Shown here piece after piece: positions 42,452 through 50,773 of a stretch of DNA of 64,000 nucleotides. The notes beneath the pieces were generated by a model, which was given only the letters and a program-made list of their open reading frames with translations, did no database searches and was not told the origin of the DNA. Numbering within the stretch: position 1 is the stretch's first letter; every line of letters begins with the position of its first letter. Location of the stretch: positions 1 to 64,000 of the forward strand of contig NZ_LQYA01000001.1 of assembly GCF_001531445.1 (NCBI RefSeq). The letters are read 5' to 3'. A program made the translations under genes and the position numbers. This stretch comes from Sporosarcina koreensis (GTDB lineage: Bacteria; Bacillota; Bacilli; Bacillales_A; Planococcaceae).

Positions 42452-43972
42452 ATGGTGACGAATACAGAGGTAATAGAACTGGGGCACTTTATTAATGGTG
42501 AAATCGTAGCTGGCACAAGTGGTCAGTTCTCAAATGTCTTCAATCCAAGTACAGGTGCAGTGATTGCACATGTCCCTATTGCAACGAAAGAGGAAGTGCA
42601 AGGCGCCATTGCAACTGCCCAAGCAGCCTTTCCAGCATGGCGCGCTCTGTCAGTCAGCAAACGCGTTGACATTGTCATGAAGTTCCGTCAATTGATGACC
42701 GCACGTATGGATGAGCTCATCGAAATCATTTGTACTGAAAGCGGGAAAACAGTCGAGGATGCAAGGGGTGAAATTACACGCGGATTGGAATCTGTAGATT
42801 TAGCTATCAACGCCCCTCACTTATTAAAAGGCGAGTACTCCGTCAATGTAGGCGGGAATATTAATGCTTATTCGGCAAAAGTGCCACTCGGTGTCGTTGC
42901 AGCGATTGCCCCGTTCAACTTTCCAGTGATGGTGCCGCTTGCCATGACAAGTATGGCAGTCGCAGTCGGCAATTCCATCATTTTAAAGCCTTCCGAGCGT
43001 GTACCCTGCTCTGCATTGTTTCTTTCGGAGCTGTGGAAAGAAGCGGGATTGCCCGATGGTGTTTGGACAGTCATCAATGGCGACAAGGATGCGGTCAACG
43101 AACTATTAGAAAATCCCGCCATTGAGGCCATTTCGTTTGTCGGATCCACGCCAGTCGCCGAGTATATTTACAAAACCGGCTCAAAATACGGCAAGCGTGT
43201 TACGGCTTTAGGCGGCGGTAAAAACAATATGATTGTCATGCCCGATGCAGATCTGGAACAAGCAGCAAACGCATTTTTAGGCGCGGCTTATGGGGCCGCT
43301 TCCCAACGCTGTATGGCCATTTCGACAATCATTCCTGTTGGCGACGAAACTGCAAATAAGCTTGTAGACGTACTGGCTGAAAAAATCGCAAAGTTAAAAG
43401 TGGGACCTTACACAGATGCAGGGGTTGACTTCGGACCTGTAATTACAAAGCAGTCAAAGGAAGTAATCATCGGCTTTATCGACCGCAGCCTGGAGGAAGG
43501 CGCTACACTTGTATGCGATGGCCGCAAGCCGGACATCGCTGAAAACTCCAACGGTTTCTATCTGGGCCCTACTCTGCTGGACAATGTCAAACCCGGCATG
43601 GAAGTTTATGAGCAAGAAGTATTTGGTCCTGCCCGCAATGTCGTCCGGGTCAATTCTTTAGAGGAAGCAATCGAACTAATCAATGCGCATGAGCTAGGAA
43701 ACGGCGTGACAATTTTCACAAATAACGGGGCGGCCGCACGCAAATTCACAACGGAAATTGATGTCGGCATGGTCGGGGTAAATGTGCCCATTCCCATTCC
43801 TGTCGGTTACCATAACTTTGCCGGCTGGAAACGGTCCAGATTCGGCGAGGGACATATGTTCGGGCCTGACCATGTCCGCTTCTTCACCAAAACCAAAATC
43901 ATTTCGGAAAAGTGGTTTGAAGAAAACAGCGAATCTGCGTCAACCTTTGCTTTTCCGAGTAATGACGACTGA
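42452..43972 (+). CDS. mmsA: CoA-acylating methylmalonate/malonate-semialdehyde dehydrogenase
   Basis: A 506-residue aldehyde dehydrogenase of the MmsA/IolA group. The catalytic cysteine lies in ASQRCMAIST, the phosphate-binding segment in IAPFNFPVMVP and the position normally holding the general-base glutamate reads ALGGGKNNMIV, with no glutamate, as is typical of CoA-acylating members. It would turn malonate semialdehyde or methylmalonate semialdehyde into acetyl-CoA or propionyl-CoA, completing uracil or thymine breakdown. The gene starts at the base after the aminotransferase stop; AAAGGGG lies about 11 bases before. A strong terminator follows. Confidence 0.94.
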   Translation: MVTNTEVIELGHFINGEIVAGTSGQFSNVFNPSTGAVIAHVPIATKEEVQGAIATAQAAFPAWRALSVSKRVDIVMKFRQLMTARMDELIEIICTESGKTVEDARGEITRGLESVDLAINAPHLLKGEYSVNVGGNINAYSAKVPLGVVAAIAPFNFPVMVPLAMTSMAVAVGNSIILKPSERVPCSALFLSELWKEAGLPDGVWTVINGDKDAVNELLENPAIEAISFVGSTPVAEYIYKTGSKYGKRVTALGGGKNNMIVMPDADLEQAANAFLGAAYGAASQRCMAISTIIPVGDETANKLVDVLAEKIAKLKVGPYTDAGVDFGPVITKQSKEVIIGFIDRSLEEGATLVCDGRKPDIAENSNGFYLGPTLLDNVKPGMEVYEQEVFGPARNVVRVNSLEEAIELINAHELGNGVTIFTNNGAAARKFTTEIDVGMVGVNVPIPIPVGYHNFAGWKRSRFGEGHMFGPDHVRFFTKTKIISEKWFEENSESASTFAFPSNDD

Positions 43973-43983
43973 GGATACAATAT

Positions 43984-44022
43984 AAACAGACCCATTTGGC
44001 CAGATGCCTAGGGTCTGTTTTA
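43984..44022. terminator. Terminator between mmsA and resC
   Basis: AAACAGACCC pairs perfectly with GGGTCTGTTT around a 17-base loop. The flanking A and T runs let it end both mmsA and the convergent cytochrome-biogenesis gene. Confidence 0.85.
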
Positions 44023-44052
44023 TTACTATCAAATCCTTTGCCATACACAGCT

Positions 44053-45225
44053 CTACGCATATGAATGCAATCCCGCGATCACAAGGTTTACAAATACTTG
44101 ATTGAACACGATGAGACCGAAGCCAATAATGGACATCCATGCCGTCCGCTTCCCTTCCCAGCCTTTGGATGTCCTCAAATGCAGCATACCCGCATAGAAT
44201 AACCACGTTATCAACGCCCAAACTTCCTTTGGATCCCAGCCCCAAAAGCGGCCCCATGCAAGATGTGCCCAAATCATCGCAAACAGCAGTCCACCTAACG
44301 AGAACAAAGGAAAGCCGATGATGACAATTCGGTATGACATTTCATCCATTAACGTCGGGTTTACTTTATTCGTAAATGGCTTTAGCAATTGAATCACTTT
44401 TTTACGTGTAAACAACCGAAGTAGCGCATAAAGGATTGACCCAACAATAAACGACCATAGCAAAGTATTGATCTTCCGGGCATCCAATGAATTTGTTATT
44501 TCAACGAATCCGATAGATTGCTCATTTTCTACACTTTGCGCTCCATCATTTACGATGATAGGCGGCATTTTATACGTGACTTGCTCTATTTTTTGTACCT
44601 TGTTTTCAAACTGAACATGATTCTCCTCCGTGAAAGCGGAAAATGCCATGGAACTAATCGTGAATCCGACAACTAGGAGTAGGCAATACATGACAAATTC
44701 CAACGATATTGTATGTTTCGTCCTCTCCTCCACATCCAGTACACGGAGCAAATAAATGATCCCTGTTGCGAACGCGATGGAAAAGATAGCGCTCGAAAAT
44801 GCTACCGTAATTACGTGAATGGCGAGCCAATGACTTTGAAGAGCAGGAATCAACGGAGATGCCTCTCTTGTAAAAACGCCTCCAAACCCAATAATGATCA
44901 GTGAAACAGGAATTGAAAATAGGACGACTACAATTTGTCTGTAGATTTGGTACAGTAGAAGAGTACTTGCAAGTAGCATGATGCCGAAAAACGTCATGAA
45001 TTCATACATATTGCTGACAGGTGCATGTCCAATTGCCATCCATCTAAGAATAAAGTATAGGAACAATAGGGATAAGGAGAGATAGGATAATCCGATACCG
45101 ATCCGTCCGGCCCAACTATGTTTTGATTTCACAGCAATGCCTACTGGTATAATAGCAATCAATAATAGAATAAATGCACAAAATAAAGATTGGTTACTCA
45201 GTTCTAAGAGACTGTCTGCTTTCAT
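44053..45225 (-). CDS. resC: Cytochrome c biogenesis protein ResC/CcsA
   Basis: A 390-residue membrane protein with about eight to nine helices and the haem-handling WWD-type motif WAHLAWGRFWGWDPKEVW. Conserved histidines in SHWLAIHVITV and GMLHLRTSKGWEG are consistent with external haem ligation. ResC (CcsA) works with ResB in System II to pass haem to apocytochrome c outside the membrane; the length matches B. subtilis ResC (391 aa). GGAGG precedes ATG 45225. Neither resA nor resB is next to it, unlike the B. subtilis resABC operon, so it may be a second, isolated copy or belong to a split set. Confidence 0.9.
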   Translation of the reverse strand: MKADSLLELSNQSLFCAFILLLIAIIPVGIAVKSKHSWAGRIGIGLSYLSLSLLFLYFILRWMAIGHAPVSNMYEFMTFFGIMLLASTLLLYQIYRQIVVVLFSIPVSLIIIGFGGVFTREASPLIPALQSHWLAIHVITVAFSSAIFSIAFATGIIYLLRVLDVEERTKHTISLEFVMYCLLLVVGFTISSMAFSAFTEENHVQFENKVQKIEQVTYKMPPIIVNDGAQSVENEQSIGFVEITNSLDARKINTLLWSFIVGSILYALLRLFTRKKVIQLLKPFTNKVNPTLMDEMSYRIVIIGFPLFSLGGLLFAMIWAHLAWGRFWGWDPKEVWALITWLFYAGMLHLRTSKGWEGKRTAWMSIIGFGLIVFNQVFVNLVIAGLHSYA

Positions 45226-45362
45226 TCAAAAAACCTCCAACTTCTACACCGATTCAATTGCTACAATCATGCCCATTATAGTGCTGATTAAATGGTTTGA
45301 GGTTTTTTTATCTTCAACGTCCTGAAAAACATCTTTATCGTATCAATAAAATACGAGGTGAC

Positions 45363-46637
45363 ATGATGACAACCCCGTTTTTCATTTTTAGTCTTTTGAA
45401 TTTCCTTATTATCTATGGATCGATTTTTTATATCATGTACCTCAAAGTGACAATAAAACGGATCCTTGCATGTTTACTCGTCAATGCGCTTGTCTCTTTA
45501 TTGGCGGTTCAATTCCCAGAATCCCTTTGGATACCAATGAGTTGCAGCATACTTTTCAGCAGCGGAGTATTTTATTTACTAACGAGACAGCAAATTGTAG
45601 TTGTTCACCTTGTCGTCATCCATATCATAAGCATTCTAGCTGAATATACAGCGTTGCTTTTTGTCGAGACGTTGAATTTATCGCTTTTTATTCATGGAAG
45701 TCTGATCATTATGCAGGTCACATTTGTCGTTGTGTTATATAAAAGACTTTTACTTCACTATAAGGAAAGTATCCGATTGTCCATCCAATCCCGTATCGTC
45801 CTCATCTTAATTGTAAGCATCACTTTTTTCGTTTTTTATGCAATGGTTTTCGTACCTATCGGAAACGGGTTGGAAGTTTCGGTGATGACACTGCTACTCT
45901 TGTTTTTTTATTTTTTAATTATGGTGGGCCTCGTCAATATTCTTTTACATACAATCGGCAAGGAAAACCGTTTGCATGAAAAAATGGTCGAACAGCAACA
46001 ATTCACGGATTATATGCAAGCTTTAGAACAAGTTAATCGTGACATGCAGACGTTTCGCCATGACTATGCAAATATCCTTTTATCCTTGCGTGGTTATATT
46101 GAACACGAAGATATGGAAGGACTTCGTCACTATTTTCATGAAGAAATCGTAAAGGTCGAACAGCGCACCCTTTTTAAAAACCAGGTATTCAGCCAACTTG
46201 ATCGATTAAAGCTACTTGAAATAAAAGGGGTCATCGCAACGAAGATTTTATTCGCCGACAAATTTGGAATACCTGTCAATGTCGAAGTACCTGAGACGAT
46301 TGAGGAAATCCCTATGGATAAGATCCATTTATCACGTGTTTTAGGGATATTGATAGATAATGCAATTGAAGCATCTGTTTCCATGGAAGATCCTTGTATC
46401 AACTTGGCTTTCCTTACTGTCTCCAACAAACTTGTGATTGTGATTGAAAATCGCTTAGCCTGCGATATAGAATTCGAGCGATTATTTGAGGAAGGGTATT
46501 CGACGAAAGGGAATGATAGAGGGAGAGGCTTGCCTACCGTTAGGGATATCTTATCAAGCTACCCGTCAATCATGTTCAACTCACGGACTGAAAATCGATG
46601 GATGATTCATGAAATCGTTATTGAGGGGGCAAACTAA
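45363..46637 (+). CDS. AgrC/GHKL-type sensor histidine kinase
   Basis: A 424-residue kinase with about six N-terminal membrane helices (residues 1-195), a short coiled coil, then the H box FRHDYANILLSLRGYI of the HPK10/AgrC group, GILIDNAIEAS as N box and NDRGRGLPTVRDI as G box. Such kinases often respond to peptide pheromones or citrate-like ligands; no AgrB or AgrD-type gene is seen nearby. The frame is open upstream to 45297; GAGGTGAC before ATG 45363 (an ATG follows immediately) marks the start. It is directly upstream of its LytTR regulator, which is frameshifted, so the pathway may be silent. Confidence 0.85.
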   Translation: MMTTPFFIFSLLNFLIIYGSIFYIMYLKVTIKRILACLLVNALVSLLAVQFPESLWIPMSCSILFSSGVFYLLTRQQIVVVHLVVIHIISILAEYTALLFVETLNLSLFIHGSLIIMQVTFVVVLYKRLLLHYKESIRLSIQSRIVLILIVSITFFVFYAMVFVPIGNGLEVSVMTLLLLFFYFLIMVGLVNILLHTIGKENRLHEKMVEQQQFTDYMQALEQVNRDMQTFRHDYANILLSLRGYIEHEDMEGLRHYFHEEIVKVEQRTLFKNQVFSQLDRLKLLEIKGVIATKILFADKFGIPVNVEVPETIEEIPMDKIHLSRVLGILIDNAIEASVSMEDPCINLAFLTVSNKLVIVIENRLACDIEFERLFEEGYSTKGNDRGRGLPTVRDILSSYPSIMFNSRTENRWMIHEIVIEGAN

Positions 46638-46638
46638 C

Positions 46639-47389
46639 ATGCGAGTCATCATATGTGAAGATGATATACGTCAGCAACAATTTTTGCACAAAGAAATTAT
46701 GAACTATGCCAGCTTTCATGAACCGAGCATAGAAGTTGTTTTATGTACAAGAACACCCGATGAGGTATTCACCTACTTGGCAAGCGAAGAAGTGGATTGT
46801 TATTTCTTAGATATCGAGCTCAATCATCCAGTAACCGGAATGGAGATGGCTATGGAAATCCGCAGAATGGATCCTTTGGCCACAATCATCTTTTATAACC
46901 TCACACGCAGATCAATTGAAGCTGACATTTACATATAAACTTGCAGCGCTCGATTTCATCGTGAAGGAAACACCCGAGCAAATCGCTTCACAAGTGCGGG
47001 AGGCATTGCAAGCTGCATTTAAAAAATACAAACAGCTAGGTGAGATCGAGCAACCCGCATTGGTTCAAATTGCAATTGGCGAGCGCATTAAAAACATCGC
47101 TATGCAAGACATTTTTTTTATTGAAAGCTCGTCAATCCCACATAAGCTCGCACTTCACGAAAGAAATGGGTACTATGAATTCTATGGCAAACTCATAGAT
47201 TTTGAAGATGTAGACCCGTCATTTTTCCGTTGCCATAAAAGTTATTTGATCAACCTCCGGCATGTAAAAGAGGTCAATAAGAAAGAACGGTTAGCAAAAA
47301 TGGCAAACGGGGCTGAGTGCATTATTTCATTCCGCCAGCTACGGGAGTTGCAACGGAGATTAATGGATTTGCAGTCAATAAAACAGTAA
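46639..47389 (+). pseudogene. LytTR-family response regulator with a +1 frameshift
   Basis: Two frames together encode one AgrA/LytR-type regulator. The first part (46639-46938) has the receiver motifs CEDD and the phospho-acceptor aspartate in YFLDIEL; the second (from about 46895 to 47389) contains the end of the receiver (LTFTYKLAALDFIVKE) and a LytTR DNA-binding domain (IFFIESSSIPHKLALHE, FFRCHKSYLINLRHV). They join at the T4 run 46891-46894: dropping one T gives IIF-ITSHADQLKLTF, a normal receiver sequence. As written the product ends early after the receiver. Options are a real null mutation, a sequencing or assembly error, or phase variation by slippage. GAGGGGG lies before ATG 46639. 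Confidence 0.85.
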
Positions 47390-47414
47390 ATCAGGAGTGC
47401 CGAGGGAGGAAACT

Positions 47415-47900
47415 ATGCCAATAATTGAATATGAAATTACGATAAATGCACCGATCCATATTTGCTTTGACCTTACCAGAGATGTAGACGTCCACACGGA
47501 AACAACGGCAAAGACGAAGGAAAGAGCCATCGCCGGAGTGACGACTGGACTCATGGAAAACGGTGATACGGTCACTTGGGAAGCCATTCATTTGGGAATT
47601 AAACAGAAATTGACTGCGAAGATTATCGAGATGAATCGACCTTATCATTTCACTGATGTCATGGTGAAAGGCGCATTCCACTCATTTACGCACACACATG
47701 AATTCATTGAAAGCGATGCGGGAACGGTTATGAAAGATACCTTTTCGTATCAATCCCCTTTTGGAGTCATAGGTAAAATAGCTGATCGGCTGTTTTTAGA
47801 AAGGTATATGCGGAATTTCATTGTCGATCGGGCGAATGAATTGAAGAAGATTGCTGAAAGAAATCAGGCACATCAAAACGAGCAAACTAGACCATATTAA
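47415..47900 (+). CDS. SRPBCC-family ligand-binding protein
   Basis: A 161-residue protein of the START/Bet v1-like SRPBCC superfamily: MPIIEYEITINAPIHICFDL followed by KTKERAIAGVTTGLMENGDTVTW and the C-terminal helix RLFLERYMRNFIVDRANELKKIAE. Bacterial relatives (often called 'cell division inhibitor SulA-like' or polyketide cyclase-like) bind hydrophobic ligands in a deep pocket; none has an agreed role. GGAGG five bases before ATG 47415 fixes the start; an in-frame ATG-like codon six residues upstream is before the ribosome site. It is the first gene after the frameshifted regulator and may be cotranscribed with it. Confidence 0.8.
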   Translation: MPIIEYEITINAPIHICFDLTRDVDVHTETTAKTKERAIAGVTTGLMENGDTVTWEAIHLGIKQKLTAKIIEMNRPYHFTDVMVKGAFHSFTHTHEFIESDAGTVMKDTFSYQSPFGVIGKIADRLFLERYMRNFIVDRANELKKIAERNQAHQNEQTRPY

Positions 47901-47936
47901 GAGCGCAAATGCAAAATGATATGGGAGGTTTTCGTA

Positions 47937-48113
47937 ATGAAACAAGGCGCGCACAGCAATCTATATTCCAATCCGAAACCGCCGGGAAATCGACAAGAAG
48001 TAAAAGAGGAGATTTCGATGGAATTGGCTGAGCTTGGCAATCTCCAGCCGAAACAGGAGCCGATGACGCCGAACCATCGGGAGACGGCCGAGAGGGATAA
48101 ATACAAAGGCTGA
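47937..48113 (+). CDS. Small hydrophilic protein of unknown function (58 aa)
   Basis: A 58-residue, charged, glutamate-, proline- and asparagine-rich protein, MKQGAHSNLYSNPKPPGNR at the start, then MELAELGNLQPKQEPM and ending ERDKYKG. It has no hydrophobic segment. I do not recognise the family. GGGAGG eight bases before ATG 47937 gives a strong start; the frame is open seven codons further upstream. A strong terminator follows. A truncated copy of its 3' half and terminator lies at 52588-52755, on the far side of the gerA operon. Confidence 0.75.
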   Translation: MKQGAHSNLYSNPKPPGNRQEVKEEISMELAELGNLQPKQEPMTPNHRETAERDKYKG

Positions 48114-48119
48114 GTATAG

Positions 48120-48163
48120 AAAGCCATGTCTGTGTGTGAATTCAGACATGGCTTTTGTTTTTT
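48120..48163 (+). terminator. Terminator of the small protein gene
   Basis: AAAGCCATGTCTG pairs with CAGACATGGCTTT around a short loop, followed by TGTTTTTT. A decayed copy of this hairpin lies at 52723-52755. Confidence 0.85.
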
Positions 48164-48195
48164 AGGGGGCATTCAAACCACCAGGAACCAATTGC

Positions 48196-49329
48196 CTATG
48201 TTTGCACCGGTTTACCAACTTTTTTCTTTTTATATTTATTCCTCATGAGGGCAATGACCAAAAGGAACAGCGGGAGTGATAGTTGAATGAAGAATGAATA
48301 CAGCGGGAAATCAGTAGCGTCGGAGCGGCCAAGTGCCATCTCACTCGGCACTCCCCAATAAGTAAATTGAACCAACAATATTCCAATCGGCCAAACGACG
48401 GGACGGTAATCAGAGAGGTTCAACCATTGGGCCGTTCCTAGGGTGAGTACGTAATACAAAACGGATATTTTGACAAAAGCACCGACAATCCAAACCGCCA
48501 TGATGACTGCCTCTATGTTCTCGAAAAACGAACCGAGACTAGCGTATCGGATCACATTCATGAGCGGATAGGTTTTGTTGGATATTGCCATGCCTAACAC
48601 AAAAAGGGCAGCTAGATTAACGATCATAAGCGTCAACATCGCGCCCAAGACGGAAAGTATGCCAAATTTCATGCCTTTCTTCCCATCTGCCAAATAAGGA
48701 AGCAGAAATGCAATTACAAAAATCTCCCCGAACCATCCCGAAGGTGGGATTGCCGCTTTTAGGGGGGGCATGATTCCGTTTTCCAGTACCGGAAGTATGT
48801 TGCCAAATTGAAAGTCTCTTGCCAGGAAAGCGATAGAAAAAAACAAAGGGAGTATAAATACTGGAAAAAGAAATTGAGCGCATCTTGCCAGTACTTCCAG
48901 ACGCCCGTATATACAGAATGCACAAAGAATTAGCATAGAGGCAATGACGAAAATTAGCGGTGTACGGAATAAAAAAGATGTAAGAATGAACTCACTATAA
49001 GACCTGATTACGTTTCCTGTAATCTCCATATAGAAAAATAGGACAAAAAAACCAATCACTTTTCCGGGTATCCGGCCTATGATATCTTCACTGTATTGCA
49101 TGACCGTTTTCCTGGGGTAGAGATTGTGAAGCTTCACAGCAATAAAAACAATCAAAAAACCTGCTAAAGAAGCAATGATAGGTGATATCCAAAGATCATT
49201 TCCCGCATATTTAGCCGTGATGGCAGGCAACGTAATGATGCCAGTGGCAATAATGGTAAGATACAGTAGCATCGACATTTGCAAAGCTGAAATTTTCCCC
49301 TTCTCTATTATTACCACTTCCTTTCGCAA
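48196..49329 (-). CDS. GerAB-type spore germination permease subunit
   Basis: A 377-residue integral membrane protein with about ten helices, of the GerAB family (amino acid/polyamine transporter-like fold). ISALQMSMLLYLTIIATGIITLPAITAK is the typical N-terminal helix (MSMLLYLTI ... ITLPAI), with conserved WISPIIASLAGF and SYSEFIL. It is the ligand-sensing B subunit of a germinant receptor in the spore inner membrane, detecting amino acids, sugars or nucleosides. It is last in the operon A-C-D-B. The start codon is uncertain: TTG 49329 lacks a good ribosome site, and GTG 49317 directly follows AAAGGAA. Confidence 0.9.
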   Translation of the reverse strand: MRKEVVIIEKGKISALQMSMLLYLTIIATGIITLPAITAKYAGNDLWISPIIASLAGFLIVFIAVKLHNLYPRKTVMQYSEDIIGRIPGKVIGFFVLFFYMEITGNVIRSYSEFILTSFLFRTPLIFVIASMLILCAFCIYGRLEVLARCAQFLFPVFILPLFFSIAFLARDFQFGNILPVLENGIMPPLKAAIPPSGWFGEIFVIAFLLPYLADGKKGMKFGILSVLGAMLTLMIVNLAALFVLGMAISNKTYPLMNVIRYASLGSFFENIEAVIMAVWIVGAFVKISVLYYVLTLGTAQWLNLSDYRPVVWPIGILLVQFTYWGVPSEMALGRSDATDFPLYSFFIQLSLPLFLLVIALMRNKYKKKKVGKPVQT

Positions 49330-49331
49330 GA

Positions 49332-49562
49332 TTAAAAAAGGTATTTCTGCATATACTCTACGAATGGTTTAAATAGAAACTGTCTTACTGAAGTTGGCCC
49401 TTTCATATACTGAAGGTCAAGCATGGATAATAGAAGGCCAATGACAAGGAGTACAATAAAAGCTGTTTTATCTTTTTTAGGATTTGTTTTCATTTTCGGC
49501 CACTGTAAAAAAACAATGGTCATCACAATGAGCATGGTAGCAAAGAAGGTACCCCACATCAC
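49332..49562 (-). CDS. Small two-helix subunit of the germinant receptor (GerXD-like)
   Basis: A 76-residue protein with two membrane helices (about residues 3-20 and 34-51) and a C-terminal amphipathic tail. Small two-helix proteins of this size, called D subunits, are encoded in many gerA-type operons of Bacillus and modulate germination; position and topology match. It overlaps gerAC by 4 bp and is followed by gerAB after 2 bp. I recognise it by context and topology, not by a conserved motif. Confidence 0.75.
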   Translation of the reverse strand: MMWGTFFATMLIVMTIVFLQWPKMKTNPKKDKTAFIVLLVIGLLLSMLDLQYMKGPTSVRQFLFKPFVEYMQKYLF

Positions 49563-50770
49563 TTTCCACTCCCCCTTTCCCTTATTGACTTATCGACAAA
49601 TCCCCGACTGCGAATATGGGCATCAATGACAAATTCCACTTTCACTTCCGGGAATACTTCCTCTTCCCAGTGATTCTTGACTTTCTTCCATTGCTTTGGA
49701 TATTTCCGATGAAACTCTTTCCCAAAGTGAGCGGCATCTACTTTCATGCCCTGTGATTCTTCAATCGCTTTTCTCATACGATTCTCGATTTGTTTCCCAA
49801 AGGCTTTCTCGATTAACTTTACTTGTTTGGGATCATCCAAATTCAAAACCGTGCTATTCTGCACAACAACCCCTTCCGTTTTTACCTTGATCATCATAAT
49901 CCATTCTCCGCCGGAAATCTTCGGTGTCAAATTCACCTTAGATTTTATCTGGGTCATGGATATGTCACCTGTTACATTTTCGGGGGTCATATTTATCGTA
50001 GCTTCCTTAATCCTGTCTTTTAACCAAAGCAATCCTCTTGTTGTCGATTCGGTCAGAACACCAACCATTTTATCTTTTCTGAACATCGCGGTTCCATTAA
50101 TGTTTGGCAGTTCAGATAGTGTGCCATCACTTGTCTCTTCCTCTTTTATCGTTAGGTATGGAAGATTGGCACTGTAGTCTTCATTTGCCATCATTTCATC
50201 CAGTTCCATCAAGGTGACGCCAATCACTGAACCCCTCACAGTTATTTCACGAATCATTTCCGCCGGATTTCGTTCTATTGGAACCTCATGTCTTATGAAC
50301 GGTTTTGCCTCGCCTTCACTTACGAAAACATAGGCACGTTCTCTCGGCAGCGGGTCGCGGACAAGAAAGTCCAAATGATCTTGAATCCCATCCTTTGCAA
50401 TCCCCTCACCGAATATAAACACTTTGCAAGATCCCCAGAAGACCTTTCGGGGCAAGTCGGCTTGTAGCTTGGATAGGGCATCGGACAGATTATCACCTTT
50501 TTTGGACCTGACCGTGGTCGCTTGCCCCCCATCGCCGCCCCTTGCTCCCTGACTACTGCCAATCGATTTTGGAACGACGATTTCAATTGCCAATTCCACT
50601 TGGCCATTATCACTTTTATCGATTGCGGCTGCCGTGACAATGGCTAAATCATTAATTTCTATCCTGTCTCCACAACCGCTCACAAACAGGAACGGTACGA
50701 AAATGGCCGAGAATAGGAGCACGTTTTTTAACAGCGTGTGTTTTGTTCTATGAATGACTTTAATCATCAT
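49559..50770 (-). CDS. GerAC-type germinant receptor lipoprotein
   Basis: A 403-residue lipoprotein: hydrophobic signal VLLFSAIFVPFLFVSGCG with lipobox FVSGC, then the first GerAC domain with DRIEINDLAIVTAAAIDK and IEIVVPKSIG. The middle region RKVFWGSCKVFIFGEGIAKDG contains the typical FxGxxxVxxxGE block (split here as FWGSCKVFIFGEGIA). The C-terminal domain ends in EVFPEVKVEFVIDAHIR. It is the C subunit of the GerA-family receptor, anchored to the outer face of the spore inner membrane. It overlaps the D gene, starts 3 bases after gerAA, and AAGG lies before ATG 50770. Confidence 0.9.
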   Translation of the reverse strand: MMIKVIHRTKHTLLKNVLLFSAIFVPFLFVSGCGDRIEINDLAIVTAAAIDKSDNGQVELAIEIVVPKSIGSSQGARGGDGGQATTVRSKKGDNLSDALSKLQADLPRKVFWGSCKVFIFGEGIAKDGIQDHLDFLVRDPLPRERAYVFVSEGEAKPFIRHEVPIERNPAEMIREITVRGSVIGVTLMELDEMMANEDYSANLPYLTIKEEETSDGTLSELPNINGTAMFRKDKMVGVLTESTTRGLLWLKDRIKEATINMTPENVTGDISMTQIKSKVNLTPKISGGEWIMMIKVKTEGVVVQNSTVLNLDDPKQVKLIEKAFGKQIENRMRKAIEESQGMKVDAAHFGKEFHRKYPKQWKKVKNHWEEEVFPEVKVEFVIDAHIRSRGFVDKSIRERGSGK

Positions 50771-50773
50771 CCT

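Noticed and set aside
45226-45310. Long inverted repeat AAAAAACCTC...GAGGTTTTTTT as a terminator
   Set aside because: The loop of over 60 bases makes a stable terminator unlikely, and one arm is the ribosome site region of resC.
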